Shown piece by piece: positions 52,393-61,626 of a stretch of DNA of 64,000 bases; the stretch's first letter is position 1, and every line of letters starts with the position of its first letter. The position numbers were made by a program, and so were the translations under genes. The DNA comes from RPQJ01 sp963732375. Its GTDB lineage: Bacteria > Pseudomonadota > Gammaproteobacteria > Steroidobacterales > Steroidobacteraceae. Under the pieces are notes generated by a model. The model saw nothing but the letters and a program-made list of their open reading frames with translations, was not told the origin of the DNA and did no database searches. The stretch is taken from the NCBI GenBank assembly GCA_963732375.1, contig CAVSZE010000003.1, positions 496,001 to 560,000 of the forward strand, in the 5' to 3' direction.

Positions 52393-52600
52393 CCCCCCGG
52401 CAACCGGAATCCCCCCGTTTTGCCCCGCCCATTGGCGGGGCATTTTTTTTGACGGGCGCCGAACTCGTCCTGCCGCTTCCCATTGCTTGACCGACCCCCG
52501 GGAAGGCACTCGAGAATGCGGTGACGTCAACGTCTACATCTTCTTCACCTAGCCGGTCGCCGCCACTGCGATCAATCCCGCACCGGCACGACGCGGGGAC
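52393..52600. other. 208-base gap after DUF4397 gene
   Basis: Apart from the terminator at 52422-52450, I see no gene here. The rest runs up to the end of the convergent diguanylate cyclase gene. A TGACGTCA palindrome occurs at about 52520, too common in GC-rich DNA to interpret. Confidence 0.4.
52422..52450 (+). terminator. Rho-independent terminator
   Basis: A perfect 8-bp stem GCCCCGCC/GGCGGGGC with a four-base loop (CATT) is followed by A and eight Ts. It lies 30 bases after the DUF4397 lipoprotein stop. Confidence 0.93.
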
Positions 52601-53542
52601 TCATTCGTCGCGGCGGTCGCCCGCGGGCCAGTTCAGGATTGCACCCGTCGTGATGCCCGGATCCCAGCGGATGGCCCGGTCACGCCCGGCAGTCTTTGCC
52701 GCCAGCAGCGCCTTGTCGGCCCTGTCGATGGATTCCTCGATGCTGACATCCGGGTCGAGCAGCGCGAGCCCGAACGAGGCAGTCGCGTGGATCGGACGGC
52801 CACCCGCACAGACCACAAACGACTGCTGGCCGAAACCCGCGCTGATGCGCTCGACCAGGTGCTGCGCATCCGGCAGGTCGATTCCGGGAAGCGAGATCAG
52901 GAATTCGTCTCCACCGTAGCGGAACACCTTGTCGTAAGGCCGCAGGTGACCGGTGACGTAGCGGACTGCACCGGCCAGGATCTGGTCACCCACCGTATGA
53001 CCGTGGGTATCGTTGATTTCCTTGAGGTGGTCCAGGTCCATGAAGGCGATGCAGCAGCTCTGCAACTCGCGCTTCGCCAGCTCGTGCCACTCACGCAGGT
53101 CTGGCAGAAGTTGCGCACGGCCGCAGGCCCCGGTCAGCGCATCGCTGCCCCTCAGGATGTCCTCGACCTCGTGACGCAGCGAGTCGAGCTCCATGTGAAG
53201 GTGATCGCTGGCGGCCATGAACTCGTCGTACGCCGCGCCGTCGATCGGCACACTACCGGCAGCATCGCGCAACAGCGACGCGGCGATCCGGTGCACGCGC
53301 TCGTGTTCCGCCTCCATGGCGGAAAACACCGCCTGCGCGCGCAGTTCCGCCGATGCCTCCCCGTAATACCACTGGCCGAAGCGGCAATTGCGGTGGGCGT
53401 AGTCGGCCAGTTCACCGGGATCACACGGCAGCCCGCAGACAATGGCGCGAATGAGATTCTCGTGCCACGCGACATGATCCTGCGTCGCCTGCCGCAGTTG
53501 CTGCAGCGTGGCCCGCAAGATGGCCGCGTCCGTCCCGAACAT
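52601..53542 (-). CDS. dgcZ: zinc-responsive diguanylate cyclase (CZB-GGDEF, DgcZ-like)
   Basis: This 313-residue soluble protein has an N-terminal CZB zinc-binding domain: HVAWHENLIRAI, HRNCRFGQWYYG and the later MEAEHERVH supply His and Cys ligands. The C-terminal GGDEF domain has RYGGDEFLIS near residue 210. The architecture equals E. coli DgcZ (YdeH), where zinc inhibits c-di-GMP synthesis. ATG 53542 matches the family's N-terminus; the GTG at 53620 would add 26 residues. No RxxD inhibitory site is evident before the motif. Confidence 0.88.
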   Translation of the reverse strand: MFGTDAAILRATLQQLRQATQDHVAWHENLIRAIVCGLPCDPGELADYAHRNCRFGQWYYGEASAELRAQAVFSAMEAEHERVHRIAASLLRDAAGSVPIDGAAYDEFMAASDHLHMELDSLRHEVEDILRGSDALTGACGRAQLLPDLREWHELAKRELQSCCIAFMDLDHLKEINDTHGHTVGDQILAGAVRYVTGHLRPYDKVFRYGGDEFLISLPGIDLPDAQHLVERISAGFGQQSFVVCAGGRPIHATASFGLALLDPDVSIEESIDRADKALLAAKTAGRDRAIRWDPGITTGAILNWPAGDRRDE

Positions 53543-53716
53543 CAGCGCATGCCCGTATGTAGCCTCGCCGTAAGGCAACGGTGCCACGGCCGGCGTCCGC
53601 TGACCATTCGCAACGACCACTACGTGATGCTGGTTACGCTTCCGGCGGACTCATCCGGCCACCTCGTCCAGCAGACTCATCCTGCTGATTGACCGGCAGC
53701 CTGCCAGGTCTTGCTG

Positions 53717-56518
53717 CTACTCGAGGTTTCCGGACCCGGCCTCGACCCGGCAGGCCGCGTACTTGAACTCCGGGATTTTTCCGTACGGATCCAGTGCCGG
53801 GTTGGTCAGCCGGTTGGCAGGCGCCTCGGCATAACAGAACGGCACGAAGACCATGCCTTCGCGCATCAGCGGGTCCATCCTCGCTGCCAGGGTGATGCTG
53901 CCGCGGCGCGTCACGATACTCACCAGGTGCCCCGCCTCGACACCGAGCCTCGCCAACTGCGCGGGCGCCATCGACGCGACCGCCGCCGGCTCCAGTTCGT
54001 CCAGCACGCGCGTGCGCCGGGTCATCGATCCGGTGTGCCAGTGCTCGAGCTGTCGCCCCGTGATCAACACCACCGGGAACTCCGCGTCCACCGGCTCGTC
54101 CGGTGGCAACGGCCAGGCCGGCCTGAATCGTGCGCGCCCGTTCGCGGTCGGGAATCGTTCCCCGAACACGACGTCCTGCCCCGGCGCGTCTGCCGCTGCA
54201 CTTGGATAGGTCACCGAACCTTCGCGCTCGACGCGCTTCCAGTCGATGTGGTCGAGCGAAGCCATGCCCCGCTGCATCTCGGCAAACACGTCGCGCGGAT
54301 GAACGTAGTTCCACGCGAGCCCGAAGCGACGCGCCATCTGCTGGATGATCCACCAGTCGGGACGAGCGTCGCCCGGCAACGGGACCGCCGCGCGTCCCAT
54401 CTGCACCTGGCGGTTGGTGTTGGTCACCGTGCCGTCCTTCTCGGGCCAGGCCGACGCCGGCAGGATCACGTCCGCGAACTGTGCCGTCTCGGTCACGAAC
54501 AGTTCCTGCACCACCAGGTGTTCGAGCTTCGCCAGCGCCGCCCGCGCCTGGTCCAGGTCGGGATCCGACATCGCCGGATTCTCCCCGAGGATGTACATGC
54601 CCCGGATCGTACCCGCCTGGATTGCATGCATGATCTCGACGACCGTCAGGCCGGGATTCGGGTCCAGCTGTGCCTGCCACAACTCTTCGAACGCGGCCCG
54701 GTACCGTGCATTACCCACCGGGCGGTAGTCCGGAAACACCATCGGAATCAGCCCGGCATCCGAGGCGCCCTGCACGTTGTTCTGGCCGCGCAGTGGATGC
54801 AGGCCGGTTCCCGGACGACCGAGGTGGCCAGTGCAGAGAGCCAGCGAAATCAGGCAGCGGGCATTGTCCGTGCCGTGCACATGCTGCGAGATCCCCATGC
54901 CCCAGAAGATCATCGCCCGGCCAGCCGTGGCATAGGTCCGGGCGATGTCGCGGATTTCGTCGGGTGTCACGCCGCACTGGGGCGACATCGCCTCGGGTGT
55001 CATCACCTGCACGTGCTCGCGCAGCCGGCCGAATCCCTCGGTGTGCGCGGTAACGTAGTCTTCGTCGTATAGACGCTCTGTGACGATGACGTTCAGCATC
55101 GCATTCAGCAGCGCCACGTCCGCACCGGGCGTGAAGCGCAACGCTCGATGGGCATAGTCGCCGAGCGCCTGGCCGCGCGGGTCGAGCACGATCAGCTTCG
55201 TGCCCCGCTTTGCCGCCTGCTTGAACCAGGTCGCGGCGACCGGGTGATTAACCGCCGGGTTGCAGCCGATCAGGATCGCCACGTCCGCCTCGGCGACCTG
55301 CATGAACGAAGCGGTCACGGCACCGGAACCGATGCACTCCATCAGCGCGGCGACGGAACTCGCATGGCACAGGCGCGTGCAGTGATCCACGTTGTTCGAT
55401 CCGAAGCCCGTCCGCACCAGCTTCTGGAACAACCAGGCCTCCTCGTTGGAACACTTCGCGCTGCCGAAGCCGGCCAGTACGGACGGACCATGCATATCGC
55501 GCAGCGACTTGAGGCCGCCGGCCGCAAACTCCAGCGCTTCGTCCCAGCTGGCCTCGCGGAAATGCGTAAGCGGACGGGCCGGATCGAATTCGGGGTCAAT
55601 TGCCTTTGGTATGCCGTCGCGACGGATCAGTGGCCGCAGCAGGCGCGCCGGATGCTCCCGGTAATCGAGACCGAAGCGCCCCTTCACGCACAGGCGGCCA
55701 TGGTTCGAGGGCCCGTTGCGTCCCTCGACGTTGACGATCACGTCGTCCTTGACGTGGTAGGTGAGCTGGCAACCCACGCCGCAATACGGGCACACCGAGT
55801 CGACCTTTCGATCGGCCCGCGCGGAATCGCCACGACCCAGCGAATCAACCATGCTCGCAGGCATCAACGCCCCGGTCGGACAGGCCTGCACGCATTCGCC
55901 GCAGGCAACACAGGTGCTCCGTCCCATGGGATCGTCGAAATCGAACACGACTTTCGTGCGCGCGCCGCGACCGGCCAGCCCGATGACGTCGTTCACCTGG
56001 ACTTCGCGGCAGGCACGCACGCACAGCCCGCAGTGGATGCACGCCTCGAGGTTCACCTGCATCGCCGTGTGTGACGAGTCCCGTCGCGCCGGGTCCGCCG
56101 CGCGCGGCGGCAAGCTGCGGCGTGCTGCCGAAGCGTCGAGTCCCAGCTGCTCGGCCGTATGCCAGAAATGGCTGGATCGGTCGGGTGAGTTCTCGCGCTC
56201 GGGCTGGTCGGCCAGCAGCAGGTCCATCACTGCCGCGCGCGCGACGCGGGCACGATCGGAGGTGGTACTCCTGACCACCATGCCCGGCGCCGCCTTGCGC
56301 AGGCAACTGGCGGCCAGCGTGCGCTCGCCCTCGATCTCGACCATGCAGGCGCGGCAATTGCCATCCGCGCGATAGCCCGCCGCATCCTTGAAACAAAGGT
56401 GAGGGATGACATCTCCGGAACGCTTCGCGAGCTCCCAGAGCGTCATGCCGGCACTGGCGACGACCGTTCGTCCATCCAGCGTCAGTTCGAAGCTCGCAGC
56501 GGGTGTGTCGGCGCTCAC
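53717..56518 (-). CDS. fdsA: NAD-dependent formate dehydrogenase, molybdenum alpha subunit
   Basis: This 933-residue protein has domains in order. First is a 2Fe-2S ferredoxin (IPHLCFKD, GNCRACMVEIEG). Next are two 4Fe-4S ferredoxin units (CIHCGLCVRACREV, CVACGECVQACPTG) and a 4Fe-4S site leading into the molybdopterin domain (CPYCGVGCQL). The bis-MGD catalytic domain holds the active-site cysteine in HCTRLCHASS. The metal ligand is Cys, not selenocysteine. It oxidises formate to CO2 in the cytosol. The GTG at 56518 overlaps the FdsG-FdsB stop (GTGA); a longer frame to 56737 lies in that gene. MobA in the same operon fits the bis-MGD need. Confidence 0.94.
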   Translation of the reverse strand: MSADTPAASFELTLDGRTVVASAGMTLWELAKRSGDVIPHLCFKDAAGYRADGNCRACMVEIEGERTLAASCLRKAAPGMVVRSTTSDRARVARAAVMDLLLADQPERENSPDRSSHFWHTAEQLGLDASAARRSLPPRAADPARRDSSHTAMQVNLEACIHCGLCVRACREVQVNDVIGLAGRGARTKVVFDFDDPMGRSTCVACGECVQACPTGALMPASMVDSLGRGDSARADRKVDSVCPYCGVGCQLTYHVKDDVIVNVEGRNGPSNHGRLCVKGRFGLDYREHPARLLRPLIRRDGIPKAIDPEFDPARPLTHFREASWDEALEFAAGGLKSLRDMHGPSVLAGFGSAKCSNEEAWLFQKLVRTGFGSNNVDHCTRLCHASSVAALMECIGSGAVTASFMQVAEADVAILIGCNPAVNHPVAATWFKQAAKRGTKLIVLDPRGQALGDYAHRALRFTPGADVALLNAMLNVIVTERLYDEDYVTAHTEGFGRLREHVQVMTPEAMSPQCGVTPDEIRDIARTYATAGRAMIFWGMGISQHVHGTDNARCLISLALCTGHLGRPGTGLHPLRGQNNVQGASDAGLIPMVFPDYRPVGNARYRAAFEELWQAQLDPNPGLTVVEIMHAIQAGTIRGMYILGENPAMSDPDLDQARAALAKLEHLVVQELFVTETAQFADVILPASAWPEKDGTVTNTNRQVQMGRAAVPLPGDARPDWWIIQQMARRFGLAWNYVHPRDVFAEMQRGMASLDHIDWKRVEREGSVTYPSAAADAPGQDVVFGERFPTANGRARFRPAWPLPPDEPVDAEFPVVLITGRQLEHWHTGSMTRRTRVLDELEPAAVASMAPAQLARLGVEAGHLVSIVTRRGSITLAARMDPLMREGMVFVPFCYAEAPANRLTNPALDPYGKIPEFKYAACRVEAGSGNLE

Positions 56519-58236
56519 CTGCTCTTCTCCCCGGCAACGATGCGGATTCCCTGGCTGGCCAGGCGATCGCGGAAGTGATCGAGCGCTCCCAGCACCGGGT
56601 TCGGCGCAGCCTGGCCCAGTCCGCAGATCGACGCATCCATCATCACCTGCGACAGCCTGCGCAGCTGCGCCTCGTCCCACTGGTCGTGACGCAGCAGCTC
56701 GAGCATCTTCCCGGTGCCGACACGGCAGGGCGTGCACTGGCCACAGGATTCGTCGGCGAAGAAAGCCATCAGGTTCGTCAGCACGGCGCGCAGGTCGTCG
56801 CTGGTGGAAACGACGATGATCGCCGCAGAGCCGATGAAGCAGCCGTGCGCCTGCAGTGTGTCGAAGTCGAGCGGAATGTCCGACTTCGATGCCGGCAGCA
56901 TGCCACCGGATGCGCCACCCGGCAGGTAGCAGAGCAGTTCATGGCCCTCGGCCATGCCACCGCAATATTCGTCGAGCAATTCCTTGAGCGTGATGCCGGC
57001 AGGCGCCAGGTGGACGCCAGGATGCCGGACCCGTCCCGAGACGGAAAAGCTGCGCAGTCCCTTACGGCCGTGTCGCCCCTGGCGAGCAAACCAGTCGCCG
57101 CCACGGCGATGGATCTCAGGGATCCAGTAGACGGTCTCGACGTTGTTGACGAGTGTCGGGCGATCAAACAGACCGCGCTCGGCCACGTACGGCGGGCGGT
57201 GCCGCGGCTTACCCGGCTTGCCTTCCAGTGACTCGATCAGCGCCGATTCCTCGCCGCAGATATAGGCGCCGGCGCCGCGTCGCAGCACTATGAATCCCCG
57301 CGCAACGAGTCCCGCGCCCTCGACCTCGGCGATCGCCTGCTGCAGTACCCCGTACAGTCCCGGATACTCGTCGCGCAGGTAGATGTAGAGCGCAATGGCT
57401 TCGACGACCTCGGCGCTGACCAGCGCGCCCTCGAGGAACTGGTGCGGCTCGCGCTGCAGGTAATGTCGATCCTTGAACGTGCCCGGCTCGCCTTCGTCCG
57501 CATTGATCACTGCATATCGCGGGCCTGGACATGCCCGCACCGCCTGCCACTTTCGTTGCGTCGGAAAACCCGCCCCGCCCAGCCCGCGCAGTCCGGCCGC
57601 TTCGAGCGCGGCGGCGAGTTCCTCGACGCGTACCCGCCCGGCACGCAGGTCGGCGAGCAGCCCGTATCCACCCCGCGCGCGATAGGAATCCAGTGCGGGC
57701 CAGTCGATCGGCTCAGGCTCGAATTGCCCAGCATCGATCGCCGCGCGGACTCGGTCGGGCGTGGCGCGGCCGATGTCGCGACGCCCCACCTGCGCTGCGG
57801 GTGCTTCTTCGCAATGCCCGATGCACGGCGCAGCGACGATCCGGATTCTTGCGGGGTCCGTCCCTTCGGCAAGCGCGCGCTCGAGCGCGTCGGCACCGGC
57901 GAGCTGGCACGACAGTGACTCGCACACGCGAACCGTCAGCGGGGCGGGAGGCGCCTCGTCGTCGCCGATAAAATCGAAATGCGAGTAGAAGGTCGCCGTC
58001 TCGAATACTGCGGCCATCGGCAGCCGCATCCAGCGCGCGAGCGCTACCAGGTGGCGCGCGGAGAGGTGGCCGTAGCGATCCTGCAGCACGTGCAGGTGCT
58101 CGATGAGCTGGTCACGGGCCTGCGATCGTCCCGCCAGTAGTGCCTCCAGTTCCTGCATGGCCACCGGATCCAGCTCGCGTCCACGCGGCCGGCCCCTGGC
58201 CCGCCGGCGTGGATCTGGTTGCTGGATCCGAGTCAT
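56515..58236 (-). CDS. fused NuoE/FdsG-NuoF/FdsB formate dehydrogenase subunit
   Basis: This 573-residue protein joins two subunits that are usually separate. Residues 1-165 are NuoE/FdsG-like with the 2Fe-2S ligands VCESLSC and APCIGHCEEAP. The rest is NuoF/FdsB-like, with GLGGAGFPTQRKW (NADH site), NADEGEPGTFKDR (FMN site) and the 4Fe-4S ligands CGQCTPCR and SICGLG. It should pass electrons from FdsA to NAD. GGGGGA lies upstream of ATG 58236. The two parts are in one continuous frame with no stop between them. Confidence 0.93.
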   Translation of the reverse strand: MTRIQQPDPRRRARGRPRGRELDPVAMQELEALLAGRSQARDQLIEHLHVLQDRYGHLSARHLVALARWMRLPMAAVFETATFYSHFDFIGDDEAPPAPLTVRVCESLSCQLAGADALERALAEGTDPARIRIVAAPCIGHCEEAPAAQVGRRDIGRATPDRVRAAIDAGQFEPEPIDWPALDSYRARGGYGLLADLRAGRVRVEELAAALEAAGLRGLGGAGFPTQRKWQAVRACPGPRYAVINADEGEPGTFKDRHYLQREPHQFLEGALVSAEVVEAIALYIYLRDEYPGLYGVLQQAIAEVEGAGLVARGFIVLRRGAGAYICGEESALIESLEGKPGKPRHRPPYVAERGLFDRPTLVNNVETVYWIPEIHRRGGDWFARQGRHGRKGLRSFSVSGRVRHPGVHLAPAGITLKELLDEYCGGMAEGHELLCYLPGGASGGMLPASKSDIPLDFDTLQAHGCFIGSAAIIVVSTSDDLRAVLTNLMAFFADESCGQCTPCRVGTGKMLELLRHDQWDEAQLRRLSQVMMDASICGLGQAAPNPVLGALDHFRDRLASQGIRIVAGEKSR

Positions 58237-58283
58237 CGCAGGATCCCCCGGTCAAAAAAAGGTAGACAGCTCTCGACGCGATA

Positions 58284-59402
58284 CTAGCGCACCTGATCGC
58301 GGCTACCCGCCCGCGCGCAGGCCGTGCAACCCGGATCCGGCAGGACCTCGAACTCATCGAAGCGGCCGTGCAGCGCGTCGTATTGCAGCATCCTCCCCAC
58401 CAGCAGATCACCGACGCCAAGCAGCAGTTTAAGTGCCTCGGCCGCCTGCAGCAGGCCGATCACGCCGGGCACGACGCCGAGCACTCCGGCCTCCGCGCAG
58501 GACGGCGCGAGTTCCGGCGGTGGCGGCTCCGGATAGAGGCACTGGTAACAGGGTCCGGCCACTCCAGGTCGCGCAGGCCAGAACACGCTCACCTGCCCTT
58601 CGAAGCGGAAAACCGAGCCGTGCACGTTCGGGATGCCGAGCGCGATGCAGGCCTCGTTGACGGCGTAGCGCGTCGCGAAATTGTCCGAACCGTCGATGAC
58701 CACGTGATGCCCGGCCAGGACCTCGCGCGCGTTCGACCGGTCCAGTCGGACCGCAATACCAGAGACCTCGACTTCCGGGTTCAGTGCCCGCAACGCAAGT
58801 TGCGCGGACTGGACCTTGAGCGTGCCGGTGCCGGCATCGTCATGCAGCACCTGGCGTTGCAGGTTGCTGCGCTCGACGCGATCGTCGTCGACGAGCGTCA
58901 GGTGGCCTACGCCTGCCGCAGCGAGATACAGCGCGGACGGTGAACCGAGGCCACCCACTCCCACCAGCAGCACGCGGCTCTCGCGCAGCCGTTGCTGCCC
59001 AGGCTCGCCAACCTCGGGCAACGACAGCTGGCGAGCATAGCGTTCCCTGTCCAGCTTGCCCTCGCGAGGCGGACGGATCGTCGGCAGACCTTCACGTCGC
59101 CAACGCGCGAGTCCGCCGCTGACCGAGCGCACGTCCCGGTAGCCGAGTTGCACCAGCTGTCGCGCGGCCGACAGCGAGCGGACGCCACTCGCGCAGATCA
59201 ATAACAGTTTCGTCCCGGCATCGGGCACAAGTTGCGGAACACGCAGCTCGATATCGCAGCGCGGGACGTGGGTCGCGCCTTCGGCCGCGCCCTCGAGCAA
59301 CTCGACCGCATCACGCACGTCCAGCATCACGGCACCGCGACGCAGCAGTTCCATCGCCTCGCGTGGATCGATCTCACCGACCTCTGCAGGACTTGCGTTC
59401 AC
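58284..59402 (-). CDS. moeB: molybdopterin-synthase adenylyltransferase MoeB with N-terminal rhodanese domain
   Basis: This 372-residue protein starts with a rhodanese domain (VMLDVRDAVE; active cysteine in LLICASGVRS) and continues with a ThiF/MoeB E1 domain: GVGGLGSPSALYL (ATP), the zinc pair CYQC and CTAC, and the conserved CAEAGVLGVVPG. It should adenylate the C-terminal glycine of MoaD and help deliver sulfur. In human MOCS3 the rhodanese domain is at the C-terminus, so the order is reversed. GTG 59402 follows GGAGG with ideal spacing and lies 2 bases after the moaD stop. Confidence 0.92.
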   Translation of the reverse strand: MNASPAEVGEIDPREAMELLRRGAVMLDVRDAVELLEGAAEGATHVPRCDIELRVPQLVPDAGTKLLLICASGVRSLSAARQLVQLGYRDVRSVSGGLARWRREGLPTIRPPREGKLDRERYARQLSLPEVGEPGQQRLRESRVLLVGVGGLGSPSALYLAAAGVGHLTLVDDDRVERSNLQRQVLHDDAGTGTLKVQSAQLALRALNPEVEVSGIAVRLDRSNAREVLAGHHVVIDGSDNFATRYAVNEACIALGIPNVHGSVFRFEGQVSVFWPARPGVAGPCYQCLYPEPPPPELAPSCAEAGVLGVVPGVIGLLQAAEALKLLLGVGDLLVGRMLQYDALHGRFDEFEVLPDPGCTACARAGSRDQVR

Positions 59403-59404
59403 CG

Positions 59405-59683
59405 CTAACCTCCCGCCACGGCCGGCAGGATGGTCATCACTTCGCCGGCGGGTACCAGCGTCTCGAGGCCCTGCCGGCTCCGGACATTGATCCGGCCGAT
59501 GAATACGTTTACGAATGGACGCAGGTCGCCCTCTGGTGTTAGCAGGCGCTGCACCAACTGGGGATGCGGTTGTGCCAGTTGCTGCAGCACGTCGGCGACC
59601 GTGCCCGGCGTGGCGCGCAGCTCGCGCTGTCCACCTGCGAACGCCTGAAGGGCCGCCGGAATTCTTACCGCGATCTCGGTCAT
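59405..59683 (-). CDS. moaD: MoaD/ThiS-family sulfur carrier
   Basis: This 92-residue ubiquitin-like protein ends in the required Gly-Gly (PAVAGG). Typical features are PAALQAFAGG, a hydrophobic core, and VFIGRINVR. It would receive a thiocarboxylate from the adjacent MoeB-rhodanese protein for dithiolene formation. The ATG at 59683 is used; the earlier frame to 59749 overlaps the yqeC end. No moaE, moaA or moaC is visible in this window. Confidence 0.9.
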   Translation of the reverse strand: MTEIAVRIPAALQAFAGGQRELRATPGTVADVLQQLAQPHPQLVQRLLTPEGDLRPFVNVFIGRINVRSRQGLETLVPAGEVMTILPAVAGG

Positions 59684-59729
59684 GCGGCGATTGTAGGCTG
59701 CATCCGCGCGCCTCGCCCGGCCCAGGGAC

Positions 59730-60491
59730 TCAGCGCCGGACGACGGCAACGAGCGGCCGGTCCGCGCGCGCGAGGCAGGCCAGGATCACGCGGTCGAACC
59801 GGTCGGATAGGCCGAGTGCTACCTCGGCCGCTCTCCTCGCGAGCGCCTCGCGTGCGTCGTCGTCCACCATGTTGATAAGCGGCACCACGCACCTCTGTCC
59901 GACTCCCTTCATCATGCCGTCGGGACTCGCCAGCAGCCGTCCCAGGTGTTCGGCCGTGATCGGTTCGCCCTCGCGGAGTACCGCGACCCGCTCGACATGA
60001 CCGACCCGGTGGGCGATGACCGAGTTCAACGGCTCCCCGATCGCGCGTGCCGACAGGATGGGTACCACGGTCGTGCAACCGGGTGGCAGCGCGGGCTCGT
60101 CGTCCTTGGGCGCCTTCACCATGCGCATCCTCGCGCCGTCGGCCTTGACGTAGGTCGCCGCAAAGCCGCATTCGCGATGGATTCGTTCAACCGTCGCCGC
60201 GCTCACGCCCGCACGCCGGCCGGGCTTGTCGCCCGGGCAGGCATACGCAACGCTCCGCAAAGGGTCGAGGCTCGCCACGCGCGCCGGCAGCTGCTCGTCC
60301 TCTTCTATTGCAACGGCAAACCCGAGGTGTTCCTGCGAATAGGTCGTGAAGGCAGTCGCCGTGATCGCCACCCGGCCCGGATGGCTTATCGCGAGATGCT
60401 GCAACAGGCTCTTCTTGCCGCCGGCGCCGACGGCACAGACAATTCCCGAGCGTGCCTCGAGCAGGTCGAGCAGTGATTCGTCCCGGCTCAT
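59730..60491 (-). CDS. yqeC: YqeC-like molybdenum hydroxylase accessory protein
   Basis: This 253-residue protein has a P-loop-like N-terminus (CAVGAGGKKSLLQHLA). Family blocks include ITATAFTTYSQE, YVKADGARMRMVKAP and SPDGMMKGVGQR, matching YqeC, which is annotated with selenium-dependent molybdenum hydroxylases. No such hydroxylase or selenium gene is visible; the neighbours are formate dehydrogenase and Moco genes. It lies 25 bases after the Asp-box gene and 46 bases before moaD. Confidence 0.82.
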   Translation of the reverse strand: MSRDESLLDLLEARSGIVCAVGAGGKKSLLQHLAISHPGRVAITATAFTTYSQEHLGFAVAIEEDEQLPARVASLDPLRSVAYACPGDKPGRRAGVSAATVERIHRECGFAATYVKADGARMRMVKAPKDDEPALPPGCTTVVPILSARAIGEPLNSVIAHRVGHVERVAVLREGEPITAEHLGRLLASPDGMMKGVGQRCVVPLINMVDDDAREALARRAAEVALGLSDRFDRVILACLARADRPLVAVVRR

Positions 60492-60516
60492 CGCCTCACC
60501 ACCGCGCCCGACGGCC

Positions 60517-61626
60517 TCACGACAGCAGTTCCACGAAGCGCACGCTCAGGATCCGCGGCAGGAACTCGGCGAGCAGTTCCCATCGATCCCCATGATCGCG
60601 GCTCAGGAACACGTGGCCCGAAGACGTACCGAAACAGACGTAGCCCCGTATGGACTCGCTCGCGTCCATCGCCTCGCGCAGCACCGTGACATAGGCGTGC
60701 TGCTGAGGCAGCCCGGTTGAGGCAGGACTCCAGGTGTTTCCGGCATCGGTGCTGCGAAACACGCGCAGCCGGCCGTCGACGGTGGCGCGCAGCTGCGAAC
60801 TGTCCTCGGGTACCTGGTACACGGTGTCAGGCTCGAACGGATCGCACACGATCGCGTAGCCGAAATCGCTCGGCAGGCCCGCGGTGATCTCGGTCCAGTG
60901 CTGCCCGCCGTCGTCGCTGCGGTACGTGCCGTTGTAGCACTGCCGGTACAACCGGCGCCCGTTCACCGGGTGCATCACCACTCGGTGCACGTTGTGCCCG
61001 GCCACCGGATAGCGCTCCGGCAGGTTCTCCGCGCGCACTCCTGAATTGGCGGGATGCCAGGACTCACCACCGTCCTCGCTGCGGTACACGCCGCCCGCCG
61101 ACAGTGCCACGATGATGCGGGCCGGATCCTGCCGGTCGATGCAGATCGAATGCATCGCGAACAGGCCGCGCGACGGTTCCCAGGCGGTGCGTGTCTCGTG
61201 CTCGTTCAGCGATGGAACGTCGCGCCAGCTCGCGCCGTGGTCGTCGCTAATGAACAGCCCGGCCGGATCGATGCCGGCGTACAGCCGCTTGCCGTCCGGC
61301 GACCACGCGAGATGCCAGACCGAATTCAGCGAATTCGGAAAGCGCTGTGGTGGATGCTGCGGGGTGGCGTCGAGGCTCGTCCATTCGTCGCCGCCATCGC
61401 GACTGCGATAGACGTGCGAGCCCCAGACGACATGGTCGGCGGCCGCGAGCAGTTCACGAGGATTCCCCGGGGCGGACACCGTGTGCAGCACGCGGTATCC
61501 GGCAAGGTGAGGACCATCGATCTGCGGCCCGTCGGTGCCGCGGCCCGGATACACGCGGAACAGGCCCTTTTCGGTACCGACCAGCAGCACGTAGCTGCTA
61601 TCGCGCTCACGTGGCTCCGCGGTCAC
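60517..61626 (-). CDS. Asp-box (BNR) repeat beta-propeller protein
   Basis: This 369-residue protein carries six Asp-box motifs of the form SxDxGxxW: SRDGGDEW, SDDHGASW, SEDGGESW, SDDGGQHW, STDAGNTW and SRDHGDRW. They are spread through the chain as in a propeller fold. There is no signal peptide, so it is probably cytosolic, unlike sialidases. GTG 61626 overlaps the moaB stop (GTGA), so the two are translationally coupled. It shows no catalytic sialidase arginine triad that I can identify by eye. Its place inside a Moco operon is unexplained. Confidence 0.8.
   Translation of the reverse strand: MTAEPRERDSSYVLLVGTEKGLFRVYPGRGTDGPQIDGPHLAGYRVLHTVSAPGNPRELLAAADHVVWGSHVYRSRDGGDEWTSLDATPQHPPQRFPNSLNSVWHLAWSPDGKRLYAGIDPAGLFISDDHGASWRDVPSLNEHETRTAWEPSRGLFAMHSICIDRQDPARIIVALSAGGVYRSEDGGESWHPANSGVRAENLPERYPVAGHNVHRVVMHPVNGRRLYRQCYNGTYRSDDGGQHWTEITAGLPSDFGYAIVCDPFEPDTVYQVPEDSSQLRATVDGRLRVFRSTDAGNTWSPASTGLPQQHAYVTVLREAMDASESIRGYVCFGTSSGHVFLSRDHGDRWELLAEFLPRILSVRFVELLS

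Noticed and set aside
55380..55420. possible selenocysteine in FdsA
   Set aside because: The active-site position is an ordinary Cys codon in HCTRLCHASS, and the frame has no internal TGA.
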